A stretch of 64,000 nucleotides of DNA from Luteithermobacter gelatinilyticus (GCF_005849285.1 NZ_CP040517.1:688501-752500), one strand, 5' to 3'; shown: positions 1 to 9,487, counted from the stretch's first letter. Notes: generated by a model from the sequence alone, not told the origin. A program made the numbers and translations.

Positions 1-548
1 AGCGCAGGACTGGTAAAATCCCCCCGTGTGGTGGATAGGTGGAACAAACCGTCCCGTTTTTCAATATAATCGACCGTGGTTTCGGTTTGAAGGGTTACAT
101 CCGCAATGCGGCATTCCGTCAGCAGCATGTCAATAATCTGTTTTGAACTTTCATCGCAGAACAGTTGGCCCAGCGTTTTTTCGTGCCAAGCGATGCCATA
201 ACTGTCCACCAGAGCGATAAAATCCTCAGGCCTATACCGTTTCAGCGCTGAGATGCAAAACCGTGGGTTCTGCGACAGGTAGGGCATCATGCCCCCTTGG
301 AAATCTGAGGCGTAAATATTGGTGAAATTACACCGTCCGCCACCGGATATTCGGATCTTTTCCCCTGGTTTCGCGGCCTGCTCCAGCAATAGAACCCTGC
401 GGTCCCGCTTCCCGGCTTCCCGGGCACACATCAGGCCGGCGGCGCCGGCGCCGATGATGATCACGTCATAAGGTTCAGAAGACTCAGGCAGCCCGCCGTT
501 TTGAAGATTCGGTAGTTTTTCGGTTCTGGACGACCTTGTTGTTGCCAT
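1..548 (-). CDS. BaiN/HI0933-family FAD-dependent oxidoreductase, N-terminal part (runs off window)
   Basis: The N-terminal 182 codons are present; the rest lies left of the window. After a 28-residue lead the protein shows the dinucleotide-binding motif VIIIGAGAAGLMCA, then GEKIRISGGGRCNFTN, the signature of the HI0933/YhiN (BaiN) flavoprotein family. These proteins bind FAD; their physiological substrates are mostly unknown. The ATG at 546-548 is the only good upstream start in this frame. It places the first 65 bases inside the 3' end of the helicase gene, so the two are probably cotranscribed and translationally linked. Family assignment is firm, the start is inferred. Confidence 0.8.
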   Translation of the reverse strand, partial: MATTRSSRTEKLPNLQNGGLPESSEPYDVIIIGAGAAGLMCAREAGKRDRRVLLLEQAAKPGEKIRISGGGRCNFTNIYASDFQGGMMPYLSQNPRFCISALKRYRPEDFIALVDSYGIAWHEKTLGQLFCDESSKQIIDMLLTECRIADVTLQTETTVDYIEKRDGLFHLSTTRGDFTSPA

Positions 549-1899
549 GATGTATCCCGTTGGGTTTGGAGCCTGTGCGGGCCTTCAACGTCCCCTTGGG
601 GCGGGTGTCGGATTTTGTTCCGGTGTTTTTCCGTGCGCTCTCTCTGCCCCCGAAGCCTTTGAAAGCCTTGGTGTTTTTGCTTCCTCTCTCTTTGCGAAAG
701 GGACGTTTCTTGCCCTTGTAGCCGCGGGAGGTTTTGATTTCGCTCACCTCTACATGAAAATCATGGTCCAGGTCCACCTCAATTTTCTGCCCCATTTGTT
801 TTTCGATCAGCCGCAACAGGCCCTTGTCGCGGGCCTCGCAAAAGGAAATGGCCTGCCCGCTTTCCCCGTTGCGGCCCGTTCTGCCGACCCGGTGCACATA
901 ATTTTCCGGTTCCATCGGCAGGTCATAATTGATCACATGAGAAATGCCGGGCACATCAATGCCGCGCGCCGCCACATCGGTGGCCACCAGAAAACGCAGC
1001 GTGCCGTTGCGGAATCGTTTCAGGATTTTTTCCCGTATCTGCTGATGCTTGTCACCATGAATCGCGGCGGTTTTGTGTCCTTCCTGTGCCAGGGATCGCG
1101 CCAGATTGTCGGAACCGGCCTTGGTTTTGGCAAAGATAATCGCCTGTCCGGGATTTTCCTTGTTCAGGATGTCCTTCAGCAGCGCGCGCTTATTCTGGCC
1201 TTCAAGAAACATGACTTTGTGGCTGATGGTATCGGCCACGGCGGTTTCCTGCGGCATCTCCACAAAGGCCGGATCCCGCAGGATCTGCTCGGTGAGTTTC
1301 TTAACGGTGGTGTTCATGGTGGCGGAAAACAGAATGGTCTGATGTTCGCTTTTGAGGCTCGCCGCGATTTCCTTCACATCGTGAATGAAGCCCATGTCCA
1401 GCATACGATCCGCTTCATCAAGAATGAAGACTTCCACATCGTCGAATTTGACGCTGCCGCGGCGCTTGTGGTCCAGAAGTCGGCCGGGTGTTGCGACCAG
1501 CAGGTCCACGCCCTGGCGCAGAAGGCCGATCTGTTTGCCCATGGGGGCGCCGCCGAATATGGCGGTCTGCTTCAGGCCCAGCCCGATGTTAAAGGGGGCA
1601 AGGCTGTCGGCAATCTGTTTGGCCAGTTCCCGTGTGGGGGCAAGAATGATGGCGCGCGGGCAATGGGGCCGCCGCCGGATTCGGGTTTCGGACAGGCGTT
1701 GCAATGTGGGCAGGCCAAAAGCCGCCGTTTTGCCGCCGCCGGTTTGTGCTAGGCCAATCAGGTCTTGCCCAGCCAGCAGCAGCGGAATGGCGCCTTGCTG
1801 GATGGGGGTCGGGGTCTCAAAGCCCTGACGGGAAATGTTTTTCAGCAGCGGGCCGTAAAGACCCAGTTCGGCAAAAGCCGAAGGGGTAGGTGATGTCAC
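484..1899 (-). CDS. DEAD-box ATP-dependent RNA helicase, RhlE-like
   Basis: An RNA helicase expected to unwind structured RNA in ribosome assembly or mRNA decay. Motifs in order: Q motif (GFETPTPIQQGAIP), motif I AQTGGGKT (G where T is usual at the fifth position), Ia PTRELAKQ, DEAD in FILDEADRMLDMGF, SAT in FSATM and VI HRVGRTGR. A basic, low-complexity C-terminal tail (GYKGKKRPFRKERG) is typical of the RhlE group. I start at GTG 1897-1899 (VTSPTPSAF), preceded by AAAGGAAAC at good spacing. A longer TTG start at 1957-1959 adds 20 poorly conserved residues. 471 aa. A terminator-like hairpin lies in the upstream leader (2012-2037). Confidence 0.9.
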   Translation of the reverse strand: MTSPTPSAFAELGLYGPLLKNISRQGFETPTPIQQGAIPLLLAGQDLIGLAQTGGGKTAAFGLPTLQRLSETRIRRRPHCPRAIILAPTRELAKQIADSLAPFNIGLGLKQTAIFGGAPMGKQIGLLRQGVDLLVATPGRLLDHKRRGSVKFDDVEVFILDEADRMLDMGFIHDVKEIAASLKSEHQTILFSATMNTTVKKLTEQILRDPAFVEMPQETAVADTISHKVMFLEGQNKRALLKDILNKENPGQAIIFAKTKAGSDNLARSLAQEGHKTAAIHGDKHQQIREKILKRFRNGTLRFLVATDVAARGIDVPGISHVINYDLPMEPENYVHRVGRTGRNGESGQAISFCEARDKGLLRLIEKQMGQKIEVDLDHDFHVEVSEIKTSRGYKGKKRPFRKERGSKNTKAFKGFGGRESARKNTGTKSDTRPKGTLKARTGSKPNGIHHGNNKVVQNRKTTESSKRRAA

Positions 1900-2011
1900 A
1901 GAGTTTCCTTTCGCGACTGTTACGTCAGTTGCCTGACAATTTTCCGCGATGATACCCAATAACTCTCTGACTGGTCTGGCCGGCCCGAAGGCCCGCTTTC
2001 ACGGCGGATAT

Positions 2012-2037
2012 AAAAAAGGCCGTGCCCAATGCACGGC
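2012..2037 (-). terminator. Rho-independent terminator-like hairpin upstream of the helicase
   Basis: On the minus strand, GCCGTGC and GCACGGC form a 7-bp stem with a 5-base loop, followed by a run of six T. It lies 113 bases before the helicase GTG. It could attenuate the helicase leader, or end minus-strand transcripts arriving from the DUF885 genes across mmcQ. Confidence 0.55.
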
Positions 2038-2145
2038 GGATGAGCGCCACCTATGCGGCTTATGAGGGGGAATGTCAAGGGAAAACCACCTTGTGAAATT
2101 GTGACGGCTTATATATTTTTTTCAGGGAAATGGAAAGGGGCAGAG

Positions 2146-2499
2146 ATGACCAGAGAAGAATTTGATAAATACTGTGCGGCGCTGCCTGCCGCCACCCATG
2201 TGATCCAGTGGGGCGGAGCCTCGGTCTGGAAAGTGGGGGGAAAAATTTTTGCTATCTGTTCCATCTGGGGGGAGGGAGAAGGAGAGAGAATCAGCTTTAA
2301 GTGCAGCGATATCGGCTATATGGCGCTGACCGAGCGGGACGGCATCATTCCGGCGCCTTACCTCGCGCGGGCCAAATGGGTGCAGGTGACAACGCCCGAA
2401 GCAATGAATGATGCGGAACTGAAAGAACATATCATGCACGCCTATGACATTGTCAAAAGCAAACTGACCCGTGCCCAGCGGGCAGAACTGGGTATATAG
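2146..2499 (+). CDS. MmcQ/YjbR-family protein
   Basis: A small protein of 117 aa with the MmcQ/YjbR fold signature: start MTREEFDKYCAALPAA, a WKVGGKIFAI strand, then APYLARAKWVQV and a C-terminal helix HAYDIVKSKLTRAQR. Members have a CyaY-like alpha/beta fold; some bind DNA, most have no assigned function. ATG 2146 follows AAAGGGGCAGAG, a strong ribosome binding site; a 31-residue longer reading from 2053 lacks one. It stands alone between the divergent helicase and the convergent DUF885 pair. Confidence 0.8.
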   Translation: MTREEFDKYCAALPAATHVIQWGGASVWKVGGKIFAICSIWGEGEGERISFKCSDIGYMALTERDGIIPAPYLARAKWVQVTTPEAMNDAELKEHIMHAYDIVKSKLTRAQRAELGI

Positions 2500-2606
2500 G
2501 GTGATTTGTTGAGGCGACGGGCTCGTCATTGCGAACGGGTGCCCATCCGCTTCTTGTTATACCATATCTCAAATACATAATTGCGAGTGAGCATTAAGCG
2601 AATGGG

Positions 2607-2630
2607 GCAACCTATTCACACTTCACGCTA
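2607..2630. repeat. Degenerate copy of the TAGAGTGAATTG-family repeat
   Basis: GCAACCTATTCACACTTCACGCTA matches the right end of the repeat family with three changes in the last twelve bases. It sits just 3' of the DUF885 gene stop at 2633. Confidence 0.55.
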
Positions 2631-2632
2631 AA

Positions 2633-4417
2633 TCAGGATTTTTGCGCCTTGATCCAGCGGTCCATGTTTTCTTCGAGGATGGACAGTGGCAGGGCGCCGT
2701 GGCGCAGCAGCTCGTCATGAAAGGCGCGCAGGTCGAAATCCTTGCCCAGAGCGTCTTCTGCCCGCTGACGCAGTTCGCGAATTTTCAATTCGCCGGTTTT
2801 ATAGGCCAGCGCCTGACCGGGCCAGGTGATATAGCGGTCCACCTCGGCGGTAATGTTGTGCAGGCTAAGTGCAGAATTTTCGGCCATGAAATCAATGGCT
2901 TGCTGACGCGTCCAGCCCAGATAATGCATGCCGGTATCGACCACCAGCCGGAGCGCCCGCCACATTTCATAACTTAAGCGGCCAAAATTGCTGTAGGGAT
3001 CCTGATAAAAGCCCACTTCCAGCCCCAGTCGTTCGGCATAAAGCGCCCAGCCCTCCACAAACACCGTATAGCCACCATAACGCCGAAACGGTGGCAGGTC
3101 GGTTTCGCTGGCCAGCGCGATTTGCAGATGATGGCCGGGCACGGCCTCATGCAGGGTCAGCGCCTCCAGCGTATAGAGCGGGCGACTGTCCAGTTTTGAG
3201 GTGTTGATATAATAAAACCCGGCGCGGCTGCCGTCCGGCGCGCCGGGCATGTAATAGGCGGTGGTGGTTTTTTCTGCAATATCGGCAGGGACTTCCTTAA
3301 CCCCGTAAGGCTGGCGCGGGAGATACCCGAACAGTTTGGGCAATTCGCCATCCATTTTCTTGGCAATGGTGCTGACATGGCGCACAAGTTCCTCGGGAGT
3401 TTTGGGATAGAACCTCGGGTCGGTGCGCAAGAAGCTGATAAAATCCTGAAGATCGCCGTCAAAACCGACGTCCTTAATAATCTTCATCATTTCACCGCGA
3501 ATGCGTTTCACTTCCGCAAGGCCGCGCTCATGTACTTCGTGCGGCGTCATGTCGGTGGTGGTGTAGTTGCGGACCCGGTGTTCGTAATAGGCCTTGCCGT
3601 TTGGCCAGTGGCTGGCCCCCACTTTTTCCATACAATTGGGGGCGTATTCTTCGGTATACAGTTTGTAAAAGCTTTCATAGGCCGGCACGACCTGTTCCAA
3701 AATCGCCTTTCTGGCTTTGGTGCGCAGTTTGTCCTGTTCCGCCACAGGAATTGTTTTGGGCATGGTTTTGAAAGGGGCATAAAAGACGCTGTCTTCCGCT
3801 TTTTCCACAATATGGCTGGCTATGGAGCCTTCATATCCTTGCATCGGCGCGCAGGCATGGACAAATCCTTCCTTGATGGCGGTGCGCATCACTTCCATAT
3901 TCTCGGCATTCAGGCGCGGGTAATCTTTCAGGCGGGAAATGTAATCCCGGTAATCCTGTGCTTTTTGGAAGGACAGCAGGCCGGGCAGGCGGGCAAAACT
4001 CATATGCCAGCCGCCGCGATTGGTGATGTTGAACAGATAACTTTTAAAAGCGTAAGACTCCCGGTCCATTTCCCGTTCGCGCCGGAACAGCCAATAATTG
4101 ATCCGGTCATCTTCCGAAAGTTTTTCGGGATCAATGCGGTCCAGTCTTTTCAGGATTTCCTCATTATAGGCATTGCGCCGGGCATGATCCTTGAGCGACG
4201 CCCGGCCCAGCCGATCATTATATCGTCGATCCCCCAGATCGCTGGCCATGACCGGGTTTTCCCGGAGTGTAAATTCCCAGTGTTCCTTGAGAATTTTCTG
4301 GAATTCTTCCTGGTCATCGGCTGTGGCGGGAAGAGCCAGCAGCATCGTCAGCCCCAGGAACGTTATGCCCCTCAGAAACGTCGTTCCCAGAGAAAAAAAC
4401 ATCTTCCGTATGGTCAT
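2633..4417 (-). CDS. DUF885-family exported putative metallohydrolase (copy 1)
   Basis: 594 aa. The N-terminus (FLRGITFLGLTMLLALPATADD) is a signal peptide, so the mature protein is periplasmic or surface-exposed. The DUF885 core carries HEAVPGHHLQ, an HExxxGH zinc-type motif, followed by EGWALYAERLG. DUF885 proteins are thought to be peptidases or related hydrolases; the substrate is unknown. It is about as long as, and collinear with, the next gene upstream (4509-6272). The shared C-terminus (ITWPGQALAYKTGELKIREL here) shows a tandem duplication. Both are on the minus strand, 91 bases apart, and are probably cotranscribed. Confidence 0.85.
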   Translation of the reverse strand: MTIRKMFFSLGTTFLRGITFLGLTMLLALPATADDQEEFQKILKEHWEFTLRENPVMASDLGDRRYNDRLGRASLKDHARRNAYNEEILKRLDRIDPEKLSEDDRINYWLFRREREMDRESYAFKSYLFNITNRGGWHMSFARLPGLLSFQKAQDYRDYISRLKDYPRLNAENMEVMRTAIKEGFVHACAPMQGYEGSIASHIVEKAEDSVFYAPFKTMPKTIPVAEQDKLRTKARKAILEQVVPAYESFYKLYTEEYAPNCMEKVGASHWPNGKAYYEHRVRNYTTTDMTPHEVHERGLAEVKRIRGEMMKIIKDVGFDGDLQDFISFLRTDPRFYPKTPEELVRHVSTIAKKMDGELPKLFGYLPRQPYGVKEVPADIAEKTTTAYYMPGAPDGSRAGFYYINTSKLDSRPLYTLEALTLHEAVPGHHLQIALASETDLPPFRRYGGYTVFVEGWALYAERLGLEVGFYQDPYSNFGRLSYEMWRALRLVVDTGMHYLGWTRQQAIDFMAENSALSLHNITAEVDRYITWPGQALAYKTGELKIRELRQRAEDALGKDFDLRAFHDELLRHGALPLSILEENMDRWIKAQKS

Positions 4418-4431
4418 CTTCTGTTATCCCC

Positions 4432-4489
4432 TTGTGTTTTTTTGGGTTGTGTTTTTTTGGGTTGTGTTTTTTTGGGTTGTGTTTTTTGG
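4432..4489. repeat. 15-bp tandem repeat, about 3.9 copies, between the DUF885 genes
   Basis: The unit TTGTGTTTTTTTGGG repeats at 4432, 4447 and 4462, with a shortened fourth copy at 4477. It fills most of the gap between the two DUF885 genes and, on the minus strand, forms an A/C-rich leader just before the downstream gene's start. Confidence 0.9.
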
Positions 4490-4508
4490 CTGTGAGTTTC
4501 CGGATATA

Positions 4509-6272
4509 TTATTTCCGGGACGTTTTTTGCGCCTTGATCCAGGCCATGACTTCTTCTTCCAGAAGGCTTAAGGGCATGGACGCATTTTCCAGAAGTTTGT
4601 CATGAAAGGCGCGAATGTCGAAGCCGGCTCCCAGTGCCTGTTCCGCACGACCGCGCAGTTCGCGGATTTTTAACTCCCCGATTTTATAAGACAGGGCCTG
4701 TGCCGGCCAGGTGATGTATCGGTCGATTTCGGCTGTGGCATCGTGCACGGAAATGCCAGAGTTTGACGTCATGAAGTCAATGGCCTGCTCACGGCTCCAG
4801 CCCAAGGCATGCATGCCGGTATCCACCACCAGCCGGCAGGCCCGAAACATTTCCGCACTCAAACGACCAAAATTGTTGTACGGGTCCTGATACAGCCCCG
4901 CATCCAGGCCCAGCCGTTCCGCATATAACCCCCAGCCTTCGGTAAAGGCGGAATGGTTAAGGATGCGGCGGAAGGGCGGCAGATCCTTTTCCTGCGCAAT
5001 GGCGTTTTGCAGGTGATGGCCGGGCATGGCCTCATGATAGGTCAGCGCTTCCAGCGCATAAAGTGGCCGGCTGTCCAGTTTCGAGGTGTTCAGATAATAT
5101 ATGCCCGGCGTGGTGCCGTCACCGGAGGAGGGCACATAAAAGGCTGAGGCGCTGCCTTCTGCCACATCCTCGGGGATGGGGCGCAGGGTAAAGGGCTGTC
5201 GCGGCAGATAGCCGAACAGCTGCGGCAGCTTTCCGTCCATACGTTTGATCAGCAGTGCGACCTTTTCCAACAGGTCCTCACCGCTTTCGGCATAAAACCG
5301 TTTTTCCGTGCGCAGATATTGCAAAAATTCCGGCAAATTCCCCTTGAACTCTACGGAGCGAATGACGTCTTCCATTTCGGCCCGGATGCGTTTGACTTCA
5401 TTTAATCCCAGTTTGTGAATTTCTTTCGGCGTCATGTCGGTAGTGGTGAAAAACCTTACCGCATACCGGTAATAATCGGCTCCGCCTGGCACCGAAGCGA
5501 TGCTGATGTCCTTGCGACAGTTGGGGATGTAGGTCCGGGTGTAAAATTCGTAAAAAGCTTCATAGGCCGGTACCACCCGGTCGAGGATCAGCTTTCTGGC
5601 TCTGGTGCGCAGCTCGTCTTGCTCCGCGGCCGGGATGGTGGCGGGCATTTGCCGGAAAGGATCGAAAAATACACTGCTTTCGGCCTTGTCTACAATCTGC
5701 TGGCGGATGGTGGTCTCATAATTCTGCATGGCGACGCAGGGCTGGGTATAGCCCTTGTCCACGGCTTCCTGGAGAAGGTCCATATATTCCCGGTTATAGC
5801 GGAGATAATCGGCCAGGCTGATCAGATACTTTTCATAATCCTCGCGGGTGAGAAAGGACATGTTGCCCGGTGCATGGGCAAAATAGGTATGGTATCCGTA
5901 GATGCGGGCGATGGGAAAATATTTTTCCGGCGTGTCATAATATGCTTGTTCCAGTTGCCGTTCATAGTGGAAAATACGGTAGGACAGGTGGTCTTCCGCA
6001 GGCAGGGCGGCCGGATCGATTGCAGCCAGACGTTCCAGGGTTTGTTCGTTATATGCCTTGCGGCGGGCAAATCCAGCGGGGCTGACATCAGGAAGTTTGC
6101 CGTTCATGCGCCAGGCGTCGGGGTCCATATGGAAAAAAATCTGTTCCTGCTGAGACCTGTCCCAGTGTTCCTGGAGAAGCCGGTGAAAGGCCTTTGCATC
6201 ATCGGCAAAAGCCGTGGTTGCGGTCACGCTGATGAAAATCAGAATAGATGATAAAAAGTGCCAAAGGCGCAT
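4509..6272 (-). CDS. DUF885-family exported putative metallohydrolase (copy 2)
   Basis: 587 aa with a signal peptide (FLSSILIFISVTATTAFADD). It carries HEAMPGHHLQ and EGWGLYAERLG, matching the HEAVPGHHLQ and EGWALYAERLG of the neighbouring paralogue. Further shared blocks include FTTTDMTPKEIHKLG, LFGYLPRQPF and YYLNTSKLDSRPLYALEALT. Predicted periplasmic metal-dependent hydrolase of unknown substrate. As the first gene of the pair it probably carries the promoter, in the 6273-6427 gap. Confidence 0.85.
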   Translation of the reverse strand: MRLWHFLSSILIFISVTATTAFADDAKAFHRLLQEHWDRSQQEQIFFHMDPDAWRMNGKLPDVSPAGFARRKAYNEQTLERLAAIDPAALPAEDHLSYRIFHYERQLEQAYYDTPEKYFPIARIYGYHTYFAHAPGNMSFLTREDYEKYLISLADYLRYNREYMDLLQEAVDKGYTQPCVAMQNYETTIRQQIVDKAESSVFFDPFRQMPATIPAAEQDELRTRARKLILDRVVPAYEAFYEFYTRTYIPNCRKDISIASVPGGADYYRYAVRFFTTTDMTPKEIHKLGLNEVKRIRAEMEDVIRSVEFKGNLPEFLQYLRTEKRFYAESGEDLLEKVALLIKRMDGKLPQLFGYLPRQPFTLRPIPEDVAEGSASAFYVPSSGDGTTPGIYYLNTSKLDSRPLYALEALTYHEAMPGHHLQNAIAQEKDLPPFRRILNHSAFTEGWGLYAERLGLDAGLYQDPYNNFGRLSAEMFRACRLVVDTGMHALGWSREQAIDFMTSNSGISVHDATAEIDRYITWPAQALSYKIGELKIRELRGRAEQALGAGFDIRAFHDKLLENASMPLSLLEEEVMAWIKAQKTSRK

Positions 6273-6505
6273 TTAATATCCCCATGAGGTTAGGTATGTT
6301 TGAATTAAGCTATGCAGGTGGGGCAGGATACGGCATGAAATTTTTTTTGTATAGAATTTATCGGGCAGGTTTGCAGGAAGAAAAGCGCTATTGCCATTGA
6401 GGACCGAATGTTATAAATACCTTACTCGTGAGTAACATATGCCGTGTCGCCCTGCCACCTTACTGCGTCATGGCAAAAGCAAAGCCAACGGATCAGAGAA
6501 ACAGC

Positions 6506-8647
6506 ATGACCAAAGACACTTCCGCCAAAACCATTGCCGACTGGCAAAACCTTGTCGCGAAAGAATTGAAGGGAAAAACCGCTGAGGACCTTGTCTGGCA
6601 GACGCCGGAAGGCATCGCGGTGAAACCTTTATATACGGCGGAGGATGTGAAGGACATCCCGCATATGGACAATCTTCCGGGGTTTCCTCCTTATACCCGC
6701 GGGGTGCGGGCCAGCATGTATGCCGGGCGACCCTGGACGGTGCGGCAATATGCGGGGTTTTCCACGGCGGAAGAATCCAACGCCTTTTACCGGCGCAACC
6801 TGGCGGCGGGACAAAAGGGGCTGTCGGTGGCATTCGACCTCGCGACCCATCGGGGCTATGACAGCGATCATCCGCGGGTGGTGGGGGACGTGGGAAAGGC
6901 CGGGGTGGCCATTGACAGCGTCGAGGACATGAAAATCCTGTTTGATCAGATCCCGCTGGATCAGATGTCTGTCTCCATGACCATGAACGGCGCGGTGATC
7001 CCGTGTATGGCCTTTTACATCGTGGCAGCGGAAGAACAGGGGGTGAAACCCGAACAGCTCAGCGGCACCATCCAGAATGACATTCTCAAGGAATTTATGG
7101 TCCGCAACACCTATATCTACCCGCCTGAGCCCAGCATGCGTATCATTGGCGACATCATCGCCTATACCTCGAAAAACATGCCACGCTTTAATTCGATTTC
7201 CATTTCCGGCTATCATATGCAGGAAGCGGGCGCAACCCAATTGCAGGAACTGGCCTATACCCTGGCCGATGGCATGGAATATGTGCGCGCCGCAATGGCG
7301 GCGGGACTGGATATTGATTCCTTTGCCCCGCGGTTGAGTTTCTTTTTTGCCATTGGCATGAATTTCTTTATGGAGGTGGCGAAACTGCGTGCTGCGCGCA
7401 CGCTTTGGGCTCGGATTATGGAGGATTTCGGCGCCAAGGATCCCCGAAGCCTGATGCTGCGCACCCATTGCCAGACGTCCGGCGTGTCACTGACCGAAAA
7501 GGATCCTTATAACAATGTGATCCGCACCACGGTGGAGGCGCTGGCGGCGGCGCTCGGCGGGACGCAGAGCCTGCATACCAATGCGCTCGATGAAGCGATC
7601 GCCCTGCCGACCGATTTTTCCGCCCGCATCGCCCGCAATACCCAGCTTGTGCTGCAGGAAGAAACCGGCATTTGTCATGTGGTGGATCCGCTGGGCGGTT
7701 CTTATTATGTCGAGAGTCTGACCAATGAGCTGGTGCAGGAGGCCTGGAAGATCATTACCGAGATTGAAGAGATGGGCGGCATGACCAAGGCGGTCGAAGC
7801 CGGTATTCCCAAACTGAAAATCGAGGAAGCCGCAGCTCGCAAACAGGCCCGTATCGATCGGGGCGAGGAAGTGGTGGTTGGTGTCAATAAATATCGTCCG
7901 CCCAAAGAGGAGCCCATCGACATTCTGGATGTGGATAACGCCGCCGTGCGAGAGGCCCAGATTGCCCGGCTTGAAAAAATCCGCAAAAGCCGCGATGAGG
8001 CCAGGTGCCAGGCGGCGCTGGATGCCTTGACAGAGGCCGCAAAAAGCGGCGACAATCTTCTGGAAAAAGCGGTGGAGGCCGCTCGGGCGCGAGCGTCACT
8101 GGGAGAGATATCTTACGCCATGGAAAAGGTTTTTGGCCGCCACAAGGCGGAAATCAAATCGGTCAGCGGCGTGTATGGCGCGGCCTATGAAGGTGATGAC
8201 GGGTTCGCCGCCATCCAGAAACGCATCGACGATTTTGCCAAAAAAGAAGGTCGCCGGCCACGCATGCTGGTGGTCAAAATGGGCCAGGACGGCCATGATC
8301 GCGGTGCCAAGGTGATTGCCACCGCGTTTGCCGATCTGGGCTTTGATGTGGATGTGGGGCCGCTGTTCCAGACGCCTGAAGAAGCCGCCCGTCAGGCTAT
8401 TGAAAATGACGTGCATGTGATCGGTGTCTCTTCACTCGCCGCGGGGCATAAGACGTTGGTGCCGGCGCTGATTTCCGAACTGAAAAAAGAAGGTGCGGAT
8501 GATGTGCTGGTGGTCTGCGGCGGGGTGATCCCGGCCCAGGATTATGACGTGCTGTACAAGGCGGGGGCTGCCGCCATTTTCGGTCCTGGCACCAACATCC
8601 CCGAAGCAGCGGCAGAGGTGCTTGATAAACTGGAGAAGCGCTGCTAG
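6506..8647 (+). CDS. scpA: Methylmalonyl-CoA mutase, single-chain form
   Basis: Converts methylmalonyl-CoA and succinyl-CoA with adenosylcobalamin, the last step of propionate, odd-chain fatty acid and branched amino acid breakdown. The N-terminal barrel (for example [20 protein letters not shown] and [18 protein letters not shown]) is followed by the B12 domain with the DxHxxG motif DGHDRG (His597 in this numbering) and a GGVIP loop. At 713 aa it fits the homodimeric type. No small subunit or MeaB chaperone is seen nearby. I start at ATG 6506 (MTKDTSAKT) by family length; ATG 6470 and GTG 6428 are in-frame alternatives. The stop TAG is the first three bases of a repeat element. Confidence 0.93.
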   Translation: MTKDTSAKTIADWQNLVAKELKGKTAEDLVWQTPEGIAVKPLYTAEDVKDIPHMDNLPGFPPYTRGVRASMYAGRPWTVRQYAGFSTAEESNAFYRRNLAAGQKGLSVAFDLATHRGYDSDHPRVVGDVGKAGVAIDSVEDMKILFDQIPLDQMSVSMTMNGAVIPCMAFYIVAAEEQGVKPEQLSGTIQNDILKEFMVRNTYIYPPEPSMRIIGDIIAYTSKNMPRFNSISISGYHMQEAGATQLQELAYTLADGMEYVRAAMAAGLDIDSFAPRLSFFFAIGMNFFMEVAKLRAARTLWARIMEDFGAKDPRSLMLRTHCQTSGVSLTEKDPYNNVIRTTVEALAAALGGTQSLHTNALDEAIALPTDFSARIARNTQLVLQEETGICHVVDPLGGSYYVESLTNELVQEAWKIITEIEEMGGMTKAVEAGIPKLKIEEAAARKQARIDRGEEVVVGVNKYRPPKEEPIDILDVDNAAVREAQIARLEKIRKSRDEARCQAALDALTEAAKSGDNLLEKAVEAARARASLGEISYAMEKVFGRHKAEIKSVSGVYGAAYEGDDGFAAIQKRIDDFAKKEGRRPRMLVVKMGQDGHDRGAKVIATAFADLGFDVDVGPLFQTPEEAARQAIENDVHVIGVSSLAAGHKTLVPALISELKKEGADDVLVVCGGVIPAQDYDVLYKAGAAAIFGPGTNIPEAAAEVLDKLEKRC

Positions 8648-8821
8648 AGTGAATTGTGAAGAAGTTGATCCATTCTGCCGGCCCTTCGGGTTGGCGGCTT
8701 GAGGCCGCTCACCTTGTCAGACGCCTAGCCCGATGCCCCGCATCGCCCGGCGCCGTCTTCCGCGTGAGGCCGGCCACAATCCGCCAACAGAATTGAGCCA
8801 ACATCTTCACAATTCACTCTA
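8645..8821. repeat. 177-bp MITE-like element with long terminal inverted repeats
   Basis: The left end TAGAGTGAATTGTGAAGA and the right end TCTTCACAATTCACTCTA are inverted copies; similarity extends to about 33 bases per side. The interior is GC-rich and non-coding. Both outer edges read CTAG, which suggests insertion at a TA dinucleotide as for IS630/Tc1-type MITEs. The short 38-bp palindromes elsewhere in the window share its right end. Confidence 0.8.
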
Positions 8822-8884
8822 GGCGAGCGGGAACGCATCACACAGTATAGTACGCTGGTTTTGCCTGTCACATCAGGGAGCGGG

Positions 8885-8966
8885 CGTCATTACGAACCCG
8901 CGTTAGCGGGTGCTGCGGGTCTTTGTTTAATGGATTGCTTCGTCGCCGGTGCTCATTCGCGATGAC
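8885..8966. repeat. REP-like element with GTCATTxCGAA ends
   Basis: The arms GTCATTACGAA and TTCGCGATGAC are inverted with one or two mismatches, with an internal hairpin CCCGCGTTAGCGGG. Partial relatives are visible near 2530 and 42425. Confidence 0.55.
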
Positions 8967-9059
8967 CTCACAAGAGGACAACGTTACCGGGAACCCTGCC
9001 CTGTATTTCAGGGGAGGACGCGGCGATCCATGATGACAGAATTGTCGTGATGATGATAT

Positions 9060-9084
9060 CCCCCTCCCGATATTCGGAAGGGGG
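9060..9084 (-). terminator. Hairpin 3' of the SCP2 gene
   Basis: An 11-bp stem (CCCCCTTCCGA with TCGGGAGGGGG on the minus strand) and a 3-base loop lie just after the SCP2 stop. There is no T-run, so it may be an RNA-stabilising hairpin rather than a true terminator. Confidence 0.45.
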
Positions 9085-9112
9085 ATGATGTCTCATAAAA
9101 CAAGTATCTGGA

Positions 9113-9412
9113 TCAGGAAAACAGGTCGCCGAGTTTGAGGGCGAGCGCCATGTCGCCTTCGATTTTCAACTTGCCCATCATGAAGGCCATCTGCGGATTG
9201 AGGGACCCGTCCATCAGGGCCTCGAAATTTTCTTCATTAATGATCAGGGTCACATCGGCCTCGCCGTCCGTATTGCTGACCCCCGGGGGGGTGCTGGTAC
9301 CGTCAATAAAGATGATGCCTTCGCCTTCCAGGTCAATTTTGACCTTTTGGTCCAGCCCGTCGGCGGCAGCAACTTTTTCGCGGATCATGTTGGTATGGTC
9401 TTCGAGACTCAT
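9113..9412 (-). CDS. SCP2 sterol-binding-domain protein
   Basis: 99 aa made of one SCP2 domain, a lipid-binding fold. Diagnostic are the segment VKIDLEGEGIIFIDG, the strand EADVTLIINEENFEALMDG and the end MAFMMGKLKIEGDMALALKL. Stand-alone bacterial SCP2 proteins are thought to bind acyl or sterol-like lipids; the ligand is not known here. It lies 75 bases downstream of gloB on the same strand and may share its transcript. Confidence 0.85.
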   Translation of the reverse strand: MSLEDHTNMIREKVAAADGLDQKVKIDLEGEGIIFIDGTSTPPGVSNTDGEADVTLIINEENFEALMDGSLNPQMAFMMGKLKIEGDMALALKLGDLFS

Positions 9413-9487
9413 GAGGCTCCCTCTTCATAATAGTGATATAGTGCTTGGGTTACAGAATTTTTGAATTCTAACATACGTTTGATTTTA

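Larger units (their letters stand above)
8822..9112. other. Non-coding stretch with a REP-like repeat and a hairpin
   Basis: No gene is seen. The stretch holds a GTCAT-ended inverted repeat (8885-8966, arms near CGTCATTACGAA and TTCGCGATGAC), a type common in alphaproteobacterial spacers, and the hairpin at 9060-9084. Confidence 0.6.

Noticed and set aside
547-1752. A 401-codon open frame opposite the DEAD-box helicase
   Set aside because: Antisense to a gene with all helicase motifs; no family features.
3377-4495. A 372-codon open frame opposite the first DUF885 gene
   Set aside because: Antisense shadow; its C-terminus is the translated tandem repeat (repeated FLGCV).
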